Assembly: GCA_049608225.1 (NCBI GenBank)
Contig: JBMYXI010000071.1
Coordinates: 1 to 15,657 of the forward strand
Source of the DNA: Parashewanella sp049608225
GTDB taxonomy: Bacteria > Pseudomonadota > Gammaproteobacteria > Enterobacterales > Shewanellaceae
DNA length: 15,657 nt
Reading direction: 5' to 3'
Shown: in pieces, positions 14,371 to 15,657 of the stretch
Numbering within the stretch: the stretch's first letter is position 1
How the letters are laid out: the number at the start of each line of letters is the position of its first letter
Made by a program: the position numbers and the translations under genes
Notes under the pieces: model-generated
What the model saw: only the letters and a program-made list of their open reading frames with translations
What the model was told of the DNA's origin: nothing
Databases searched by the model: none

Positions 14371-15414
14371 TTAACCGAATTGGTTTAGCCAAGACTTTGC
14401 TTCTGATAGATCACCAATGTTATCGTCAACCCACTGCTGGTTATAATAAGTGTCTAAATAGCGCTCTCCTGAGTCGCATAACAAAGTGACGATAGATCCT
14501 GTCTCACCTTTTTTTTGCATTTGCTCTGCAAGCTGTAAAGCGCCATAAAGATTGGTACCCGTCGATGCGCCTGCTTTGCGTCCAATTAATTGCTCTAACC
14601 ACTGAATAGTGGCAATGGAAGCGGCATCGGGCACTTTCATCATTGAATCTACCACACCGGTGATAAATGATGGCTCAACTCTGGGTCGACCAATGCCTTC
14701 AATCTTACTGCTTGTATCACAACAAAGTGTGGTGTCTCCTTTGTGGTAATAATCAAAAAATACGGAGTTTTCAGGATCGACAACGCTCAGCTTAGTATCT
14801 AAACATTGGTAACGAATATATCTGCCAATGGTCGCCGAAGTGCCACCGGTTCCGGGGCTCATGACAATCCAAGTTGGGATCGGGTGCGGTTCTCGTTGCA
14901 TTTGCGAGAAAATAGAGTCAGCAATATTGTTATTACCACGCCAGTCGGTTGCACGCTCAGCAAAGGTAAATTGATCCATATAATGACCATTAAGCTCTTT
15001 TGCTAGCCGTTCTGATTCAGCATATATCTCACTGGAGTGATCAACGAAATGGCATTGACCGCCATAAAACTCGATTTGTTGGATTTTCTTAGTCGCTGTC
15101 GAGCGAGGCATCACCGCAATAAAGGGTAAACCAAGTAAGCGAGCAAAGTAGGCTTCTGATATCGCTGTGCTACCTGAAGATGACTCAATAACGGTTGTTC
15201 CTTGTTTTATCCAGCCGTTACATAGCGAGTATAAAAACAAAGAGCGGGCAAGCCGATGTTTTAAGCTACCTGTTGGATGAGTACTTTCATCTTTTAGATA
15301 AAGGTCGATACCGTTAAGGTTTGGCACATCGAGTTTGATCAGGTGTGTATCTGCACTTCGTTGAAAATCAGCTTCAATTTTTTGAATCGCCAACTTTATC
15401 CAATCATTGCTCAT
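14371..15414 (-). CDS. PLP-dependent cysteine desulfhydrase, Cds1-like (cysteine synthase family)
   Basis: Member of the cysteine synthase/cystathionine beta-synthase fold, close to the Cds1 group that degrades L-cysteine to sulfide, pyruvate and ammonia. K52 in TGSLKHR is the Schiff-base lysine, SSSGSTAIS (78-86) corresponds to the substrate-binding loop, GTGGTSA (188-194) binds the phosphate, and CDSGERY with YLDTYYN near 314-324 is characteristic of the Cds1 group as I recall it. At 347 residues it is longer than CysK (about 320). The ATG has no clear ribosome binding site. A perfect TATAAT lies 44 bp upstream, just after the tRNA. A role in sulfide production or cysteine detoxification is inferred; a synthase role cannot be excluded. 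Confidence 0.8.
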   Translation of the reverse strand: MSNDWIKLAIQKIEADFQRSADTHLIKLDVPNLNGIDLYLKDESTHPTGSLKHRLARSLFLYSLCNGWIKQGTTVIESSSGSTAISEAYFARLLGLPFIAVMPRSTATKKIQQIEFYGGQCHFVDHSSEIYAESERLAKELNGHYMDQFTFAERATDWRGNNNIADSIFSQMQREPHPIPTWIVMSPGTGGTSATIGRYIRYQCLDTKLSVVDPENSVFFDYYHKGDTTLCCDTSSKIEGIGRPRVEPSFITGVVDSMMKVPDAASIATIQWLEQLIGRKAGASTGTNLYGALQLAEQMQKKGETGSIVTLLCDSGERYLDTYYNQQWVDDNIGDLSEAKSWLNQFG

Positions 15415-15457
15415 AAGACGATAACTTTGTTTTTAACCTAGTAATAAGCATAAAGAA

Positions 15458-15463
15458 ATTATA
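15458..15463 (-). promoter_or_regulatory. -10 element upstream of the Cds1-like gene
   Basis: The minus strand reads TATAAT, 44 bp before the ATG at 15414. The matching -35 position overlaps the tRNA 3' end and is a poor fit, so this is either a weak promoter or chance. The T-rich run at 15465-15481 right after the tRNA may help to end the tRNA transcript, though no separate hairpin precedes it. Confidence 0.35.
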
Positions 15464-15481
15464 CGAAGAAAAAAAGAGAAA

Positions 15482-15566
15482 TGGTGGAGGGAGAAGGATT
15501 CGAACCTTCGAAGGCGGAGCCGTCAGATTTACAGTCTGATCCCTTTGGCCACTCGGGAACCCCTCC
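15482..15566 (-). tRNA. tRNA-Tyr (anticodon GUA)
   Basis: An 85-nt class II tRNA with encoded CCA (15482-15484). The acceptor stem GGAGGGG pairs with UCCCUCC (one G-U pair), the anticodon loop CUGUAAA gives GUA (15530-15532), and a long variable arm and a GGUUCGAAUCC T-arm are present. A GUN anticodon with G34 makes it a queuosine target, linking it to the queC/queE genes nearby. It is the second of two tandem copies on the minus strand. Confidence 0.97.
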
Positions 15567-15605
15567 ACATTTGGAATTGCAGTGTTACGTCAAAATAAGA
15601 ATAAA

Positions 15606-15657
15606 TGGTGGAGGGAGAAGGATTCGAACCTTCGAAGGCGGAGCCGTCAGATTTACA
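15606..15657 (-). tRNA. tRNA-Tyr (anticodon GUA), partial at window edge
   Basis: The 52 visible bases are identical to the 3' part of the tRNA-Tyr at 15482-15566, from CCA through T-arm, variable arm and anticodon (15654-15656). The 5' part lies outside the window. A 39-bp spacer separates the two copies, so both are probably processed from one transcript. Confidence 0.93.

Noticed and set aside
1..15657. CRISPR array, prophage, integron or complete insertion sequence
   Set aside because: No regularly spaced direct repeats, no transposase or integrase-like protein, and no phage structural genes. Only the two small palindromic elements suggest past mobility.

Overview
The window reads as about 15.7 kb of chromosome from a marine-type gammaproteobacterium with roughly 40% GC. 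The gene content fits Shewanellaceae or a close relative: UvrB of near-E. coli length, QueE very like the E. coli enzyme, a rhombosortase, a YccF, a double-domain QueD-like protein, and tandem tRNA-Tyr. Three orphan genes of accessory character make a Parashewanella-like relative possible, but the genus is inference only.

Layout. (1) 1-1740: an orphan 498-residue protein on the + strand, followed by a 153-bp palindromic repeat element that ends 7 bp from the next gene. (2) 1746-4209: a dihydroorotase (-) and a double-domain QueD-like protein (+), divergent, with a near-perfect CRP site between them. (3) 4260-6596: an exported M23 peptidase (+) converging with yccF (-), then a small PLP-dependent D-cysteine desulfhydrase/ACC-deaminase-like enzyme (+). 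(4) 6597-7269: a 673-bp gene-free AT-rich stretch with inverted DnaA boxes, an IHF consensus match, six GATC sites and a second palindromic element that stops just before the uvrB ribosome binding site. (5) 7270-10377: uvrB (+) converging with a diacylglycerol-kinase-family gene (-). (6) 10502-13820: rhombosortase and queC (-, overlapping), an orphan protein with a C-terminal J domain (-), and divergent queE (+). (7) 13833-15657: a predicted tail-anchored protein (-), a Cds1-like cysteine desulfhydrase (-), one complete tRNA-Tyr and one cut by the window edge (both -).

How the genes fit together. QueE, QueC and the QueD-like protein cover the pathway from dihydroneopterin triphosphate to preQ0, although they lie in three separate transcription units. 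tRNA-Tyr(GUA), at the right edge, is one of the four tRNA types that receive queuosine. Two unrelated-fold-subgroup PLP enzymes able to act on cysteine or similar amino acids lie at 5.7 kb and 14.4 kb. The rhombosortase probably processes GlyGly-CTERM proteins encoded elsewhere, since none is present here.

The points most worth a second look are the DnaA-box/IHF/GATC region upstream of uvrB (E. coli DARS1 also lies directly upstream of uvrB), the QueD-like protein whose catalytic residues appear divided between two T-fold halves, the two palindromic elements, and the three orphan proteins set among housekeeping genes.
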